In this document: positions 56,065-64,000 of the stretch, piece by piece
Layout of the letters: the number at the start of each line of letters is the position of its first letter
Numbering within the stretch: position 1 is the first letter of the stretch
Source: Opitutaceae bacterium
Lineage (GTDB): Bacteria; Verrucomicrobiota; Verrucomicrobiia; Opitutales; Opitutaceae
Direction: 5' to 3'
Assembly: GCA_016795565.1 (NCBI GenBank)
Contig: JAEUGW010000054.1
Span: forward strand, 81,017 to 145,016
DNA: 64,000 nt
The notes under the pieces: model-generated
The model's input: only the letters and a program-made list of their open reading frames with translations
What the model was told of the DNA's origin: nothing
The model's database searches: none
Program-made: the position numbers and the translations under genes

Positions 56065-57303
56065 TCAGCCGGCGAAGAAATTCTGGATGCGGCGGAGCGA
56101 GGTGACGAGCCGGTCGATTTCATGCTCGGTGTTGTAGAGGTAGAAGCTTGCGCGCGTCGTGCTCGTGAGGCCGAGCTTGCGCATCAGTGGCTGGTTGCAG
56201 TGGTGGCCGCCGCGGAGGGCGACGCCATCCTCGTCGGCGAAGGTCACGATGTCGTGGGCGTGCACATTCTCAAAGGCAAAGGAAACGAGTCCGCTCCGCT
56301 CCGCGCCCTTCCGCGGACCGATGATGCGGATGCCGGGCAGGGCGGAGAGCTTCTCCATCGCAATCCTGACCAGCGCGTCGTCGTGCGCGGCGATCCTCTC
56401 GCGGCCGACCGAGTCGAGATAATCGCAGGCCGCGCCGAGGCCGATGGCGCCGGCGACGTTGGGCGTGCCGGCCTCGAAGCGCTCGGGGGCGGGTTTCCAG
56501 GTGGCGCCCTCGTAGGTGACGCTGACCACCATGCCGCCGCCGGTCTCGTCGGGCGCGAGTTTGTCGAGCAGGGCGCGGCGGCCGTAGAGGACGCCGATGC
56601 CCGTCGGGCCGCACATTTTGTGGCCGGAGAAGGCGAGGAAGTCGCAGCCGATCGCCTGCACATCGAGCGGGCCGTGCCCGATGGACTGCGCGGCATCGAT
56701 GACCGTGACGGCGCCGACGGCGCGCGCCCGGCGGCAGAGCTCGGCCACGGGATTGATCGTGCCGAGGGTGTTCGAAATGTGCGTGAAGGCGAAGAGCTTC
56801 ACCTGCGGCGTGAGCAGCCGGTCGAGCGCGGCCATATCCAGCCCGCCTTCGCCATCAGCGCCGAGCAGCGGCACATATTTCAGTGTCGCCCCGGCGGCTT
56901 TCGCAGCCTGCTGCCACGGGACGAGATTGGAGTGGTGTTCGAACTCGGTCGTGAGGACGACGTCGCCGGGCTTGAGGTGGGCGTGGCCCCAGCTGCGCGC
57001 GACGAGATTGATGCTCTCGGTGGTGCCACGCGTGAAGAGAACCTCGGCGGGATCGGCGGCGTTGATGAACTTCGCGACGCGGGCCCGGGCGCCCTCGTAG
57101 GCGTCGGTCGCGCGCATCGAGAGTGCGTGCAGGCCGCGGTGGACGTTGCTGTTGTCGTGCTCGTAGTAGCGGACGAGCGCGTCGATGACCTGGCGCGGCT
57201 TCTGCGAGGTGGCGCCGTTGTCGAGGTAGACCAGCGGCTGGCCGTTCACCTGCTGGTGCAGGATCGGGAAATCAGCGCGGGTTTTTGTCAGGTCGAGGGT
57301 CAT
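56065..57303 (-). CDS. sufS: SufS-type cysteine desulfurase
   Basis: A 412-residue PLP enzyme that takes sulfur from cysteine for Fe-S cluster assembly. TRADFPILHQQVNGQPLVYLDN-like opening (ADFPILHQQVNGQPLVYLDN), the PLP lysine in FSGHKMCGPTGIG, and the active cysteine in LRGGHHCNQPLM are all group II (SufS) features. It follows sufU after 61 bases on the same strand, a typical sufU-sufS pairing; the scaffold proteins SufBCD are not in this window. Confidence 0.96.
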   Translation of the reverse strand: MTLDLTKTRADFPILHQQVNGQPLVYLDNGATSQKPRQVIDALVRYYEHDNSNVHRGLHALSMRATDAYEGARARVAKFINAADPAEVLFTRGTTESINLVARSWGHAHLKPGDVVLTTEFEHHSNLVPWQQAAKAAGATLKYVPLLGADGEGGLDMAALDRLLTPQVKLFAFTHISNTLGTINPVAELCRRARAVGAVTVIDAAQSIGHGPLDVQAIGCDFLAFSGHKMCGPTGIGVLYGRRALLDKLAPDETGGGMVVSVTYEGATWKPAPERFEAGTPNVAGAIGLGAACDYLDSVGRERIAAHDDALVRIAMEKLSALPGIRIIGPRKGAERSGLVSFAFENVHAHDIVTFADEDGVALRGGHHCNQPLMRKLGLTSTTRASFYLYNTEHEIDRLVTSLRRIQNFFAG

Positions 57304-57364
57304 CGTTCTCGTTCTCTTAAACGTTCTCTTTCTCCCGTTTCACACTCTCGAGAGAAAGGTTCAT

Positions 57365-57820
57365 TCAATCCTTGTGGGTTTCAGTCGTGGCGGTGATGGG
57401 ATCGCCCTTGGCGGCGTTGAGGGCGGCGTGCCAGCCGAGCGTGGCACACTTGATGCGGGCGGGGAACTGGTGGACGCCCGCGAGCGCGGCGAGGTCGGAG
57501 AGGTTGTCCTCGTCCACCTTGCCGGTGGTGACGAGCCGGTGCACGTCGGCATAGAGGGCCTCGGCCTCGGGAACAGTCTTGCCCTTGAGGTTGAGCGTCA
57601 TGAGCGAGGCGCTGGCCTGCGAGATGGCGCAACCGGAACCCTCGAAGGAAATCTCGCCGATACGGTCACCGTCGAGCCGCAGATAAACGGTGCACTGGTC
57701 GCCGCAGCTGGGGTTGTCGCCGTGGGCGACGCGGTTGGCCGTGGGGAGTTTGCCGCGGTTCCGCGGGCGGCGGTTGTGGTCCAGGATGACGGACTGGTAG
57801 AGGTCGGTGAGGTCTTGCAT
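57365..57820 (-). CDS. sufU: SufU-type sulfur-transfer protein
   Basis: A 151-residue IscU/SufU-fold protein that receives sulfur from SufS. It begins MQDLTDLYQSVILDHNRRPRNRG; the three cysteines and the Asp are in NPSCGDQC, FEGSGCAISQASASLM and RIKCATLGW. The ~18-residue insert between the second and third cysteines marks SufU rather than IscU. Confidence 0.95.
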   Translation of the reverse strand: MQDLTDLYQSVILDHNRRPRNRGKLPTANRVAHGDNPSCGDQCTVYLRLDGDRIGEISFEGSGCAISQASASLMTLNLKGKTVPEAEALYADVHRLVTTGKVDEDNLSDLAALAGVHQFPARIKCATLGWHAALNAAKGDPITATTETHKD

Positions 57821-58025
57821 CGGCCGGGCAGTGAACGGCAGAGGCTACGCCGGAGCGCCCGTTTGGCAAACAGAGTTTGGGATCATAGGGACGCGATGCG
57901 ACATGCGAAGTTGGCTACATTCCCCCGCGCAGAGCACCACCACTCTTCATAGAGGGGATATACTCCATGCTGCACCAATCTCCTTTATGCAGGATGATAA
58001 CACATACCTGACTCACACCGCCCAT

Positions 58026-58433
58026 TCAGGGCTTAGATACTGCGGCGTCGCCGAATTGATTAACTTCCTGAGCCGGAGTGTCATATTTCTTCATCAGAAT
58101 TTCGCTGAGTTCTAACTGCTCCCGAGTTTTGATTTCGGCTTGGGCCATGGCTATGTAAAAACTATCACGCCACTCCATCCAAGGCACAATTGTGCGCCTT
58201 CCTATATCAGCATACGGATCGAATCTGGTTGGCTTAATATCTTCGATAACGCGCCATCCATCTTGAGCCTTATCGTAGGCCCACGTCTTTCCGGTAAGAC
58301 GGTCCATTTTGACAAGTGCAGATGATTGAAGAAAGAGCTGATAACGCTGTTGCGACTGGAAGGTGAAATAGCCTGCGGCAAAGCCGGCCGACAGCAGGGC
58401 GATTCCAAGAATGATAGCAAGGGGAGGTTTCAT
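58026..58433 (-). CDS. hypothetical protein with N-terminal membrane anchor
   Basis: A 135-residue protein with a helix at the start (PLAIILGIALLSAGFAAGYF) followed by a soluble domain (ALVKMDRLTGKTWAYDKAQDGW, then MEWRDSFYIAMAQAEIKTRE). The segment LVKMDRLTGKTW resembles the repeated 'DRxTGxxW' motif found in several small exported proteins. No function is recognised. Codon use is less GC-rich than its neighbours. Confidence 0.7.
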   Translation of the reverse strand: MKPPLAIILGIALLSAGFAAGYFTFQSQQRYQLFLQSSALVKMDRLTGKTWAYDKAQDGWRVIEDIKPTRFDPYADIGRRTIVPWMEWRDSFYIAMAQAEIKTREQLELSEILMKKYDTPAQEVNQFGDAAVSKP

Positions 58434-58468
58434 GGGCTGGAAGTCAGGGCGGAGTGTGTAGAGTTTGC

Positions 58469-60526
58469 TTACGCCGGCGATTGCGGCGGGGCCGTCATTC
58501 CCGTAGGCGGGGGCACAACCTCGAGCACCTTGGCGATGAGCTTGCGGACACGCACGACGCCGACGATGCGGCGGCTGGCCTGGTCGGCCACGACCGGGAT
58601 CGTCTTGAACCCGTGCTCGCGGAAGGCCGAGGCGGCGATGAGCGCGCTGTCGGTGGCGGCGAGCGAGGTGGGGTCCTTTTTCATGAAGTCGGCGAGCGGA
58701 GTCTCGGGGGACACGCCGTTGCTCTGGGCGCGGAGCAGATCGGTGAGGGTGATCATGCCCGCGAGGCGGATACCGTCGGGCGAGACGAAGAAATAGTCGG
58801 AAGGATTGCGCGCGAACTGGTGGGTGACGTCGTAGAGGGTGTCGGTCGGCTTGAGCAGGGGAGTGGGGGCGGGCTCGATGAAGTCGGCCAGCTTGAAGTC
58901 GCGCAGGGCGGCGAGCACGGCCGGGCGTTCCTGCCAGGCGGTGGAGGAGCGGCGGGTGATGGCGGCGGTGAGGGCCTGGCGCAGCGGCGCGAGAGACTTG
59001 GAGATGGTGGTGAAGACATGGCGGCCCATGACCACGACCTCCACCGGGGTGCGGGCCCGGACGGAGGCCGTGCGCGGCCGGTTGTTGATCAGCGCCGCCT
59101 CACCAAAGAAATTGCCCGCGCCGAGCGTGGCGATGACCTCGCCGGCAGGCTGCTCGGGCGTGGCCCGCACGATTTCCACCTCGCCTTGCTCGATGACGTA
59201 AAAGCCCGACGGCGGCTCGCCCTGCTTGATGATGTAGTCCCCGGGCTCGAAGTGGGCGTGCGAAATGCGCTCGGTGACATCGGTGCGGATGCAACTGAGA
59301 TCCCGCGGGAAAACCAGCAGCCACGCCCAGTCGAAGCCGACTTGAAGGCGGCGCGACCACGACGGGAGTTTGAAGAGGTAAACACCACGCCAGGTGAACC
59401 ACGCAAGGAAACCAGAGAGCTTGAAGCCCAGCATCTCGGCGACGGCGCTGTGGCCGCCGATGGAGCAGAGCTGGCCGAGGACCTTGAACGAGAAGGGCCG
59501 CGTCGGCTCGCCCGCGAGGGCGCGGACGACATTGTTGGCGCACTGCCGGCCCTGGCGCTCCGCGAACTGGCCGGTGGGCGGCGAGGGCTGCTGGTCGTGC
59601 GCGTTGATGATGTTGGCGCAGTCGCCGATGGCCCAGGCGTTGGTCCGGCCGCGCAGGCGCATGTCGGGCGCGGTGAGGATGCGGCCCTTTTCCTTGGGCG
59701 TGTCGAGCCGGTCCACCACCGGGGCCGTGGTGCTGCCGATGGTGCAGACGATGGTGCCGCCGCGCACGAAGCCATCCTTTAGCCCCACGCCTTCGCCGGT
59801 GGCGAGCATGACGCGGGCGTTGAGCTTCATGGTGACGCCGGCCTGTTCCATCTTGTTCCGGGCAAACTCGCGCAACGACGGGCTGATCTCGGGCAACAAC
59901 TGATCGCGCGAATGGATGAGCGTCACGCTGATGTCGTCCTCGCGGATATTGCCGTAGAAGCGCCGGCTGGAGCGGACCAGGTCGTTGATCTCGCCGGCGG
60001 TCTCGACGCCGCTGTAGCCGCCGCCGACGACGATGAAGGAGAGATACCAGCGGCGTTTCTCGGGGTCGTCGCAGACCTCGGCCTTTTCCAGCGCGGAGAG
60101 GACATGGGTGCGCAGGACGACGGCGTCGCCGACGGTCTTCAACGGGAAGGCGTGGTCGGCCATGCCCGGCACGACGTTCAGGTTGGAGATGTTGCCGCAG
60201 GCGAGGATGACGTGGTCGTAGTCGAGCTGGCGCGGCTGGCCGTCGTGGCTCTCGTATTCGATCCGGTTGCCGGCCAGGTCCACGCCCTTGACCTCCTCGG
60301 TGCGGCACTGGACGCCCGGCAGGAGCTGGCGCAGCGGCACAATGACATCGTGGAGGCTCAGCGAGGAGCCGACGGCGTCGGCCAGGAGCGGGCTGAAGAC
60401 GAGGTGGTTCTCCTTGTTGAAGAGGATCAGCTCGGCGTCGCCCGGGCGGAGCTGGCGGCGGAGCGTCTGGGCGCACTTCACCCCGCCAAAGCCGCCGCCG
60501 ATGATGACAATACGTTTCGCGGGCAT
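58469..60526 (-). CDS. NDH-2-like FAD oxidoreductase fused to cNMP-binding and CBS domains
   Basis: A 685-residue three-part protein. Residues 1-~405 are a type II NADH dehydrogenase-like flavoprotein: RIVIIGGGFGGVKCAQTL (FAD), IVVGGGYSGVETAGEI (NAD(P)H), TNAWAIGDCANI and a membrane-binding C-terminal stretch (FLAWFTWRGVYLFKLPSW). Residues ~415-510 form a cyclic-nucleotide-binding domain whose phosphate cassette FFGEAALINNRPRTASVRA retains the Gly-Glu and Arg-Thr-Ala. Residues ~545-670 are a CBS pair. ATG 60526 was chosen since the FAD motif then starts at residue 5. Quinone reduction controlled by cNMP and adenylates is inferred. Confidence 0.88.
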   Translation of the reverse strand: MPAKRIVIIGGGFGGVKCAQTLRRQLRPGDAELILFNKENHLVFSPLLADAVGSSLSLHDVIVPLRQLLPGVQCRTEEVKGVDLAGNRIEYESHDGQPRQLDYDHVILACGNISNLNVVPGMADHAFPLKTVGDAVVLRTHVLSALEKAEVCDDPEKRRWYLSFIVVGGGYSGVETAGEINDLVRSSRRFYGNIREDDISVTLIHSRDQLLPEISPSLREFARNKMEQAGVTMKLNARVMLATGEGVGLKDGFVRGGTIVCTIGSTTAPVVDRLDTPKEKGRILTAPDMRLRGRTNAWAIGDCANIINAHDQQPSPPTGQFAERQGRQCANNVVRALAGEPTRPFSFKVLGQLCSIGGHSAVAEMLGFKLSGFLAWFTWRGVYLFKLPSWSRRLQVGFDWAWLLVFPRDLSCIRTDVTERISHAHFEPGDYIIKQGEPPSGFYVIEQGEVEIVRATPEQPAGEVIATLGAGNFFGEAALINNRPRTASVRARTPVEVVVMGRHVFTTISKSLAPLRQALTAAITRRSSTAWQERPAVLAALRDFKLADFIEPAPTPLLKPTDTLYDVTHQFARNPSDYFFVSPDGIRLAGMITLTDLLRAQSNGVSPETPLADFMKKDPTSLAATDSALIAASAFREHGFKTIPVVADQASRRIVGVVRVRKLIAKVLEVVPPPTGMTAPPQSPA

Positions 60527-60639
60527 GGGTGCGTGCAGGGCCACTCTGCCGGGGGGCGGGCCGAAGGCAATACAGGGGTTGGCTCGGGGAAGGGGAGTGA
60601 TTCGCTCCGTTCGTGGCTGCGCCGTCCTGGATTGTGTAA

Positions 60640-60668
60640 GGTCCTCCTTCGCCAAGGCTACGGAGGAC
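60640..60668. repeat. dispersed CCTCCTTCGCCAAGGCTACGG repeat
   Basis: GTCCTCCTTCGCCAAGGCTA followed by CGGAGGACA is an imperfect palindrome. Diverged relatives lie beside the rng-end repeats at 15388, 17243 and 17548. It is intergenic, upstream of the NDH-2 fusion. Confidence 0.6.
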
Positions 60669-60696
60669 ACTTTTCTTTGGGCTTTCGAAAGAAAAG

Positions 60697-60725
60697 TGGC
60701 GGAGAGGGAGGGATTCGAACCTCTC
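60697..60725 (-). other. 3'-terminal fragment of a tRNA-Ser gene (possible attachment site)
   Basis: On the minus strand the sequence ends GTTCGAATCCCTCCC then TCTCCGCCA, the T arm, acceptor and encoded CCA of a bacterial tRNA-Ser. The rest of the tRNA (D arm, anticodon, variable arm) is not found upstream. A lone 3' end like this is what an integrated element leaves at its far border. The 424 bases from 60527 to 60950 contain no gene beyond this fragment and the repeat at 60640. Confidence 0.65.
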
Positions 60726-60950
60726 AGGCCCAACAACGCGTTTCGCTCAGGTGCGCGTGTTTTTGTTTTGTTACGAGTGAGTTAGAACAAGAAATACGCT
60801 GCAAAGAGAAGCAACGAAGTGAAGCCAAAAACAGGTTCACTGACAAATCTGTGGCAAATATTTCCGCGCCATCAACAGCTCTCTTTCAAAAGTCGCGGAT
60901 TTGAAGGATGCCTGAGTGGACCAGGGAGAGAGTGAAATGCGACAGTTCAC

Positions 60951-61735
60951 ATGAACGGCCGCGTCTATGATCCGGTGCTGGGAAGGTTTATCAGCGCTGA
61001 TCCAAACGTAGACGGAGTTGAGGACGCTCAAGGCTACAATCATTACTCCTACGTCGGAAATAATCCGCTAGGTGCGACAGACCCGACAGGCTTCTTTAAA
61101 CTGAAGGATGCGCTTAAGATCGTGGCTGTAGTCGCAGCAGGGGTTCTGACTGCGGGTGCGGCGGTTTGGGCAGGTGCGGCGATGGGGGGCTTGAGCGTTG
61201 GGTATGGGGTCTCACTGACGGCTGTTCTTACCCCTTCTGCCTTTACCTTAGGTGGGGCTACATTTGTTGGCGCAACCGCCGGATTCGGGTCTGGGTTTGC
61301 AGGATCTGTGCTAAATGGTGGAAGCCTAGGCGATGCTTTCAAGTCCGGGGTGATCGGCGCGGGTATTGGAGCAATCACAGGTGGCATCGCTAACAAGCTT
61401 GGCATAGGCAGAATTCCAAATGATGCTGGGCAGTATTATAAGCAACTCGCTGCGGTGTCGGCGATGGGCGGCGTTGGGGGCGGATTAAGCGCCGAATTGC
61501 AAGGCGGACAGTTCCGACACGGATTTCGCACTGGCGCTATCTATGGAGCGGCTGGCTACGTGGCCTTCACCGGCCTGAACACCTATCTGAACGAAGAGGG
61601 TATCCCGTTGAAGCCCGATGGAGGCCCTGAACATTTTGGAGATTACGATCGTGTCACCACAAATGGCATCATGGGTGATCGAGCAGGGATGCAGGCCAAG
61701 ATAAACGCGGCGAGCAGTGGCATTGGTGCAGGTCC
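60951..61735 (+). pseudogene. truncated RHS-repeat C-terminal tip
   Basis: It begins in the RHS core, [18 protein letters not shown], then [19 protein letters not shown], the conserved end of RHS/YD shells, followed by a Gly/Ala-rich hydrophobic variable tip ([16 protein letters not shown]). A stop codon lies just six codons before the ATG, so the large shell is missing. At about 61730 the frame runs into an integrase fragment in another frame, so the 3' end is also lost. It is probably an orphan RHS tip. Confidence 0.7.
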
Positions 61736-61900
61736 TACTCCGCCCTGCGCCTCCAACACCTGGATTGGCTTCGTGCTCGCAACTACTCAGCTCGCACCGT
61801 CGAGGACCGCGCCCACTGGCTGCGGCATTTTACCGATTGGCTGACCTGCCGGGGCGTTGTCTCCGCGGATGGTTTCACCCGGTCGGTCATGGAGGCCTAG
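61736..61900 (+). pseudogene. N-terminal fragment of a tyrosine recombinase
   Basis: The 54 codons read [20 protein letters not shown] then [20 protein letters not shown], the SAM-like core-binding domain of XerC/D-type integrases, and end in TAG after SVMEA. No catalytic domain follows. There is no start codon at the join with the RHS fragment. Confidence 0.7.
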
Positions 61901-62209
61901 TCCTCCACCGTGAGCCTCAGTCACCGGATAGCCGATCACTTTCCGGTCGTTCATGCCGGCAAGCAACGCGAGCTCTGGCGGAATCGGCAAACTTGTTTTT
62001 GGTCCGGCGCCGAGTAAACGCGCCGTTGACCTGCGACAAATAAGATCGTTACCAAACTTGGGGCGCTGGCTTGCCGGCTGCGCGGCCCTGCCTCGCGTCG
62101 GCCTCCGACGCTGTCAGCTGGCCAACGGGGCGCGATCGGGCGGAATCGAGTGCAGTTCAGGTGCGATTGGAAATTTTCCCAAATCAGGCTATTCTTTTCA
62201 AAACCCTGA
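61901..62209. other. 309-base stretch without a recognisable gene
   Basis: Frames here are short and show no known motifs; they have neither plausible starts nor family-like sequence. The last 60 bases (GGAAATTTTCCCAAATCAGG region) are AT-richer and may hold the promoter of the gene at 62210. Confidence 0.5.
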
Positions 62210-62614
62210 ATGAACCGACTGAAACGTGAGCAAATGCCATGGTCCGGCGCCACGGCGCCGGATTCGCGTTATTTGGGGGCAGACAATGTCGCCGACCTGC
62301 TCAGGGATTGTGCTCAGATGGGGCTGTTGGACGAGCTGCGGGCCAAGCTCGGTCTCGAGGCCAAGCCCGACCAGCAGGCCGCCTTGCAGGCCGTGCGTGA
62401 TCTGGTCTACGAGCTGGCCAGCACCAAGGATCGCGACCTTGCCGTCGATGTGCTGGTTCATGCCACGGGCGTTGCAGAATTCGACCATGTGACCTTACGC
62501 GCCTATGCCCGCAGGCACGGGCTTTCGCATGAGGGCTTCCGGAAACAGGTCCTAGCAATGCAACGGCGGCTAAACCTCCCGCGCCGGCCCATGCCATACC
62601 GCGATGCGAACTGA
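62210..62614 (+). CDS. hypothetical protein with C-terminal HTH-like region
   Basis: A 134-residue protein that I do not recognise. It starts MNRLKREQMPWSGATAPDSR; the middle is helical (VADLLRDCAQMGLLDELRAKL) and residues ~93-122 (VTLRAYARRHGLSHEGFRKQ) look like a helix-turn-helix. It overlaps the following gene by eleven bases, so the two are probably co-translated. Context is an accessory region. Confidence 0.65.
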   Translation: MNRLKREQMPWSGATAPDSRYLGADNVADLLRDCAQMGLLDELRAKLGLEAKPDQQAALQAVRDLVYELASTKDRDLAVDVLVHATGVAEFDHVTLRAYARRHGLSHEGFRKQVLAMQRRLNLPRRPMPYRDAN

Positions 62615-63305
62615 CGTGCAGCAACTCGTGGCGGAACTGCCCGGCGCGGCCGTCGCGCACGCCGGCCGGCTTGGTCTGGCTCTGACCCCGCAGCTCGATC
62701 AGGAGACTTGGCGTCACTTGGTTACCCATCTCGCCCGCCTGACCCGCACCACGACCGGGGCCAGGCAAACGCTGACCGCCTGGCTGGGCGATGCGCTGGC
62801 TTATGGTGAAAACAGCTATCGTGGCCGGATTGTTACCTGCGCGGGTGAGGCAGGCTTGGAGCCCGGCACGCTGCGGAATGCGAAGATGGTCTGCGCCCGC
62901 ATCCCTGTGTCATGTCGCCATGACGCCTTGAGCTGGACCCATCACTGCGAGGTGGGATTAGCTTTCGCCAATCCCAACGAAATCGAGTGGTGGCTGGCGC
63001 ATGCCGAGGCGGAAAAGCTATCGACGGCCGCGCTGCGCAAACGCATCCGGGCCCACTTGGCCCGCCAGCAACGGTCCACGTCAGTCGCCGGGGCGCTGCG
63101 GTCCGTGGAAACCTTTCAATTGATGCGCGAGTTGCGCGCCGCTTGTCGCGTGGTCGTGCAGCACCGCAACCTGTGCCGTAGCTGGTCACCGGGCACCGCC
63201 AGCTCGGCCTTGGAGGAGATTCAGCCCCTGACGGAGTTTGTCGATGCGGTCCGCGCGCGTGCGCTCCAACCATCGGTTCGCCCAGTCGACCTCACATCGA
63301 ACTGA
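62604..63305 (+). CDS. hypothetical protein of an accessory element
   Basis: A 233-residue protein without a named family. Residues ~55-145 contain ALAYGENSYRGRIVTCAGEA, LEPGTLRNAKMVCARIPVS and DALSWTHHCEVGLAF, then WWLAHAEAEKLSTAALRKRI, a layout recalling DNA-binding accessory proteins of phage and plasmids in which a W-x-HH segment precedes a 'LS..aLR..I' helix. The start overlaps the previous gene. A role in replication or regulation of the element is a guess. Confidence 0.65.
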   Translation: MRTDVQQLVAELPGAAVAHAGRLGLALTPQLDQETWRHLVTHLARLTRTTTGARQTLTAWLGDALAYGENSYRGRIVTCAGEAGLEPGTLRNAKMVCARIPVSCRHDALSWTHHCEVGLAFANPNEIEWWLAHAEAEKLSTAALRKRIRAHLARQQRSTSVAGALRSVETFQLMRELRAACRVVVQHRNLCRSWSPGTASSALEEIQPLTEFVDAVRARALQPSVRPVDLTSN

Positions 63306-63403
63306 GCGCAACAGCCCGGCCGGTTGACAATGTGTCCTTGGATAATGCAGCCCAGCCGGATCAATCCGAACCGGTTCCAGCGTCAAATTGTAAACACCTG
63401 CCC

Positions 63404-63760
63404 ATGAAATTCCTCCAAACCCATAAACCCAGCCGATCGGCTGGTGTCGTCTCACCGGCCCAGGTTGGATTTGTTGCCCAGGTGTTCTCGCAGCTCGCAA
63501 CCGCAGTTGACCCGACGGCGTCTCCCACTACCGTATCCAGCGTGAAAGTGCGGCACATCCTCAACAAACTCTCGCGGCTTAATCTGACGAAAGCCGACCG
63601 GGAGGTTGCTGCCCTGAAGGATCAGTTCCGGCGGGAAGACCAGGAATTGCTGCGACAGGGCCGCGGGGCTGAAATCGTGGCCCGCAACCGGCGCCTAATG
63701 GGGATCAAAGAGGGCGAGAAGACGCGCTTGGTGGGCTTTGGCGGGGTCCGTTTTGAGTGA
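63404..63760 (+). CDS. hypothetical small protein
   Basis: A 118-residue protein starting MKFLQTHKPSRSAGVVSPAQ, ending VARNRRLMGIKEGEKTRLVGF and a few more residues. It is predicted helical in the middle (VRHILNKLSRLNLTKADREVAAL) and basic. No family is recognised. An in-frame start at 63332 would add 24 residues of low similarity to anything. It is the third gene of the accessory run. Confidence 0.55.
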   Translation: MKFLQTHKPSRSAGVVSPAQVGFVAQVFSQLATAVDPTASPTTVSSVKVRHILNKLSRLNLTKADREVAALKDQFRREDQELLRQGRGAEIVARNRRLMGIKEGEKTRLVGFGGVRFE

Positions 63761-63918
63761 CGCCCGCGCGGCCACAGACAACGCCACACGATTTCCGGGT
63801 CGTGTGCGAGCATGAGTCCGCCCCCACGGTCGTGGGCGGGCATGCGGTTAATTTGTGGGCCATTATTGAGGATTACTTAAAGAAGTGACAAGTGGTGGTC
63901 TTTCCGCACCCTTTGGGC

Positions 63919-64000
63919 ATGGGCATGCCAAAAGGACAGAAGATGGACGCGGAGGCGCTGAAGGCGCGCCGCTTGGAAGCGCGCCGGCTGTTGGATGAAG
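63919..64000 (+). CDS. N-terminus of a probable IS630-type transposase, cut by the window edge
   Basis: Only 27 codons are visible, MGMPKGQKMDAEALKARRLE then ARRLLDE. The pattern E-A-L-x-x-R-R-L-x-A-R-R-L-L-D-E is how the N-terminal HTH of many IS630-family transposases begins. ATG 63925 is an alternative start. The call is tentative because the catalytic domain lies outside the window. Confidence 0.45.
   Translation, partial: MGMPKGQKMDAEALKARRLEARRLLDE

Noticed and set aside
60690..60760. complete tRNA-Ser gene
   Set aside because: Only the T arm and acceptor 3' end are present; no D arm, anticodon or variable arm could be found upstream on the minus strand.
59912..60904. long plus-strand frame opposite the NDH-2 fusion, ending in the region left of the RHS tip
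   Set aside because: Most of it is an antisense shadow of the flavoprotein gene, and its tail runs through the tRNA fragment and repeats.

Overview
The window is a high-GC, gene-dense piece of bacterial chromosome. The gene set (compact bacillithiol genes, PEGA and DUF2911 proteins, LmbE deacetylase, RNase G/E next to RodA, a PilMNOPQ-like cluster, gyrB/gyrA pair) and the scarcity of Shine-Dalgarno sequences fit Verrucomicrobiota, most likely Opitutaceae. That assignment is an inference from gene content; no 16S rRNA gene is present.

Layout. 1-12.6 kb: a minus-strand block with bacillithiol synthesis (bshA, bshB1 and a 256-residue BshC-like protein), a sodium symporter with a 45-residue partner, a secreted LmbE-type protein, two DUF2911 proteins, a PEGA lipoprotein, a VOC protein and a membrane-anchored alpha/beta hydrolase. 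12.7-17.7 kb: a doubly frameshifted MFS exporter divergent from a LysR regulator, then a Fic AMP-transferase cassette surrounded by repeated copies of the 3' end of rng. 17.7-29.2 kb: rng, rodA, rny, queF, an exonuclease, an M28 peptidase, a membrane glycosyltransferase, corA, an EIIA protein and a small HTH/membrane-protein operon. 29.3-35.4 kb: gyrB and gyrA separated by a three-gene PIN-domain (toxin-antitoxin type) cassette. 35.7-43.6 kb: zinc-ribbon protein, RNase P RNA, rpsT, an AddB/AddA-like recombination pair and a 33-residue COX24-domain protein. 43.8-48.4 kb: pilM-N-O-P-Q-like operon. 48.4-60.5 kb: CPBP protease, polyprenyl diphosphate synthase, ECF sigma factor with a membrane partner, fumC, kdsD, a LysM lipoprotein, a YqhA protein, sufU-sufS, and a three-domain NDH-2/cNMP/CBS fusion. 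60.6-64 kb: an accessory region with a tRNA-Ser 3' fragment, a truncated RHS tip, an integrase fragment, three unrecognised genes and the beginning of a probable transposase.

Intergenic spaces hold several families of palindromic repeats. These include a TGTCATCGCGAGG-type element (two full copies, one half copy), a ~140-bp inverted-repeat element present twice in opposite orientation, and individual long hairpins beside rodA/rny, queF and corA.

The observations most worth following are the compact BshC that would complete bacillithiol synthesis, the rng 3'-end repeats framing the Fic cassette, the PIN cassette inside gyrBA with a third coupled 50-codon gene, the four-half-site palindrome in front of fic, and the NDH-2/cNMP/CBS fusion.
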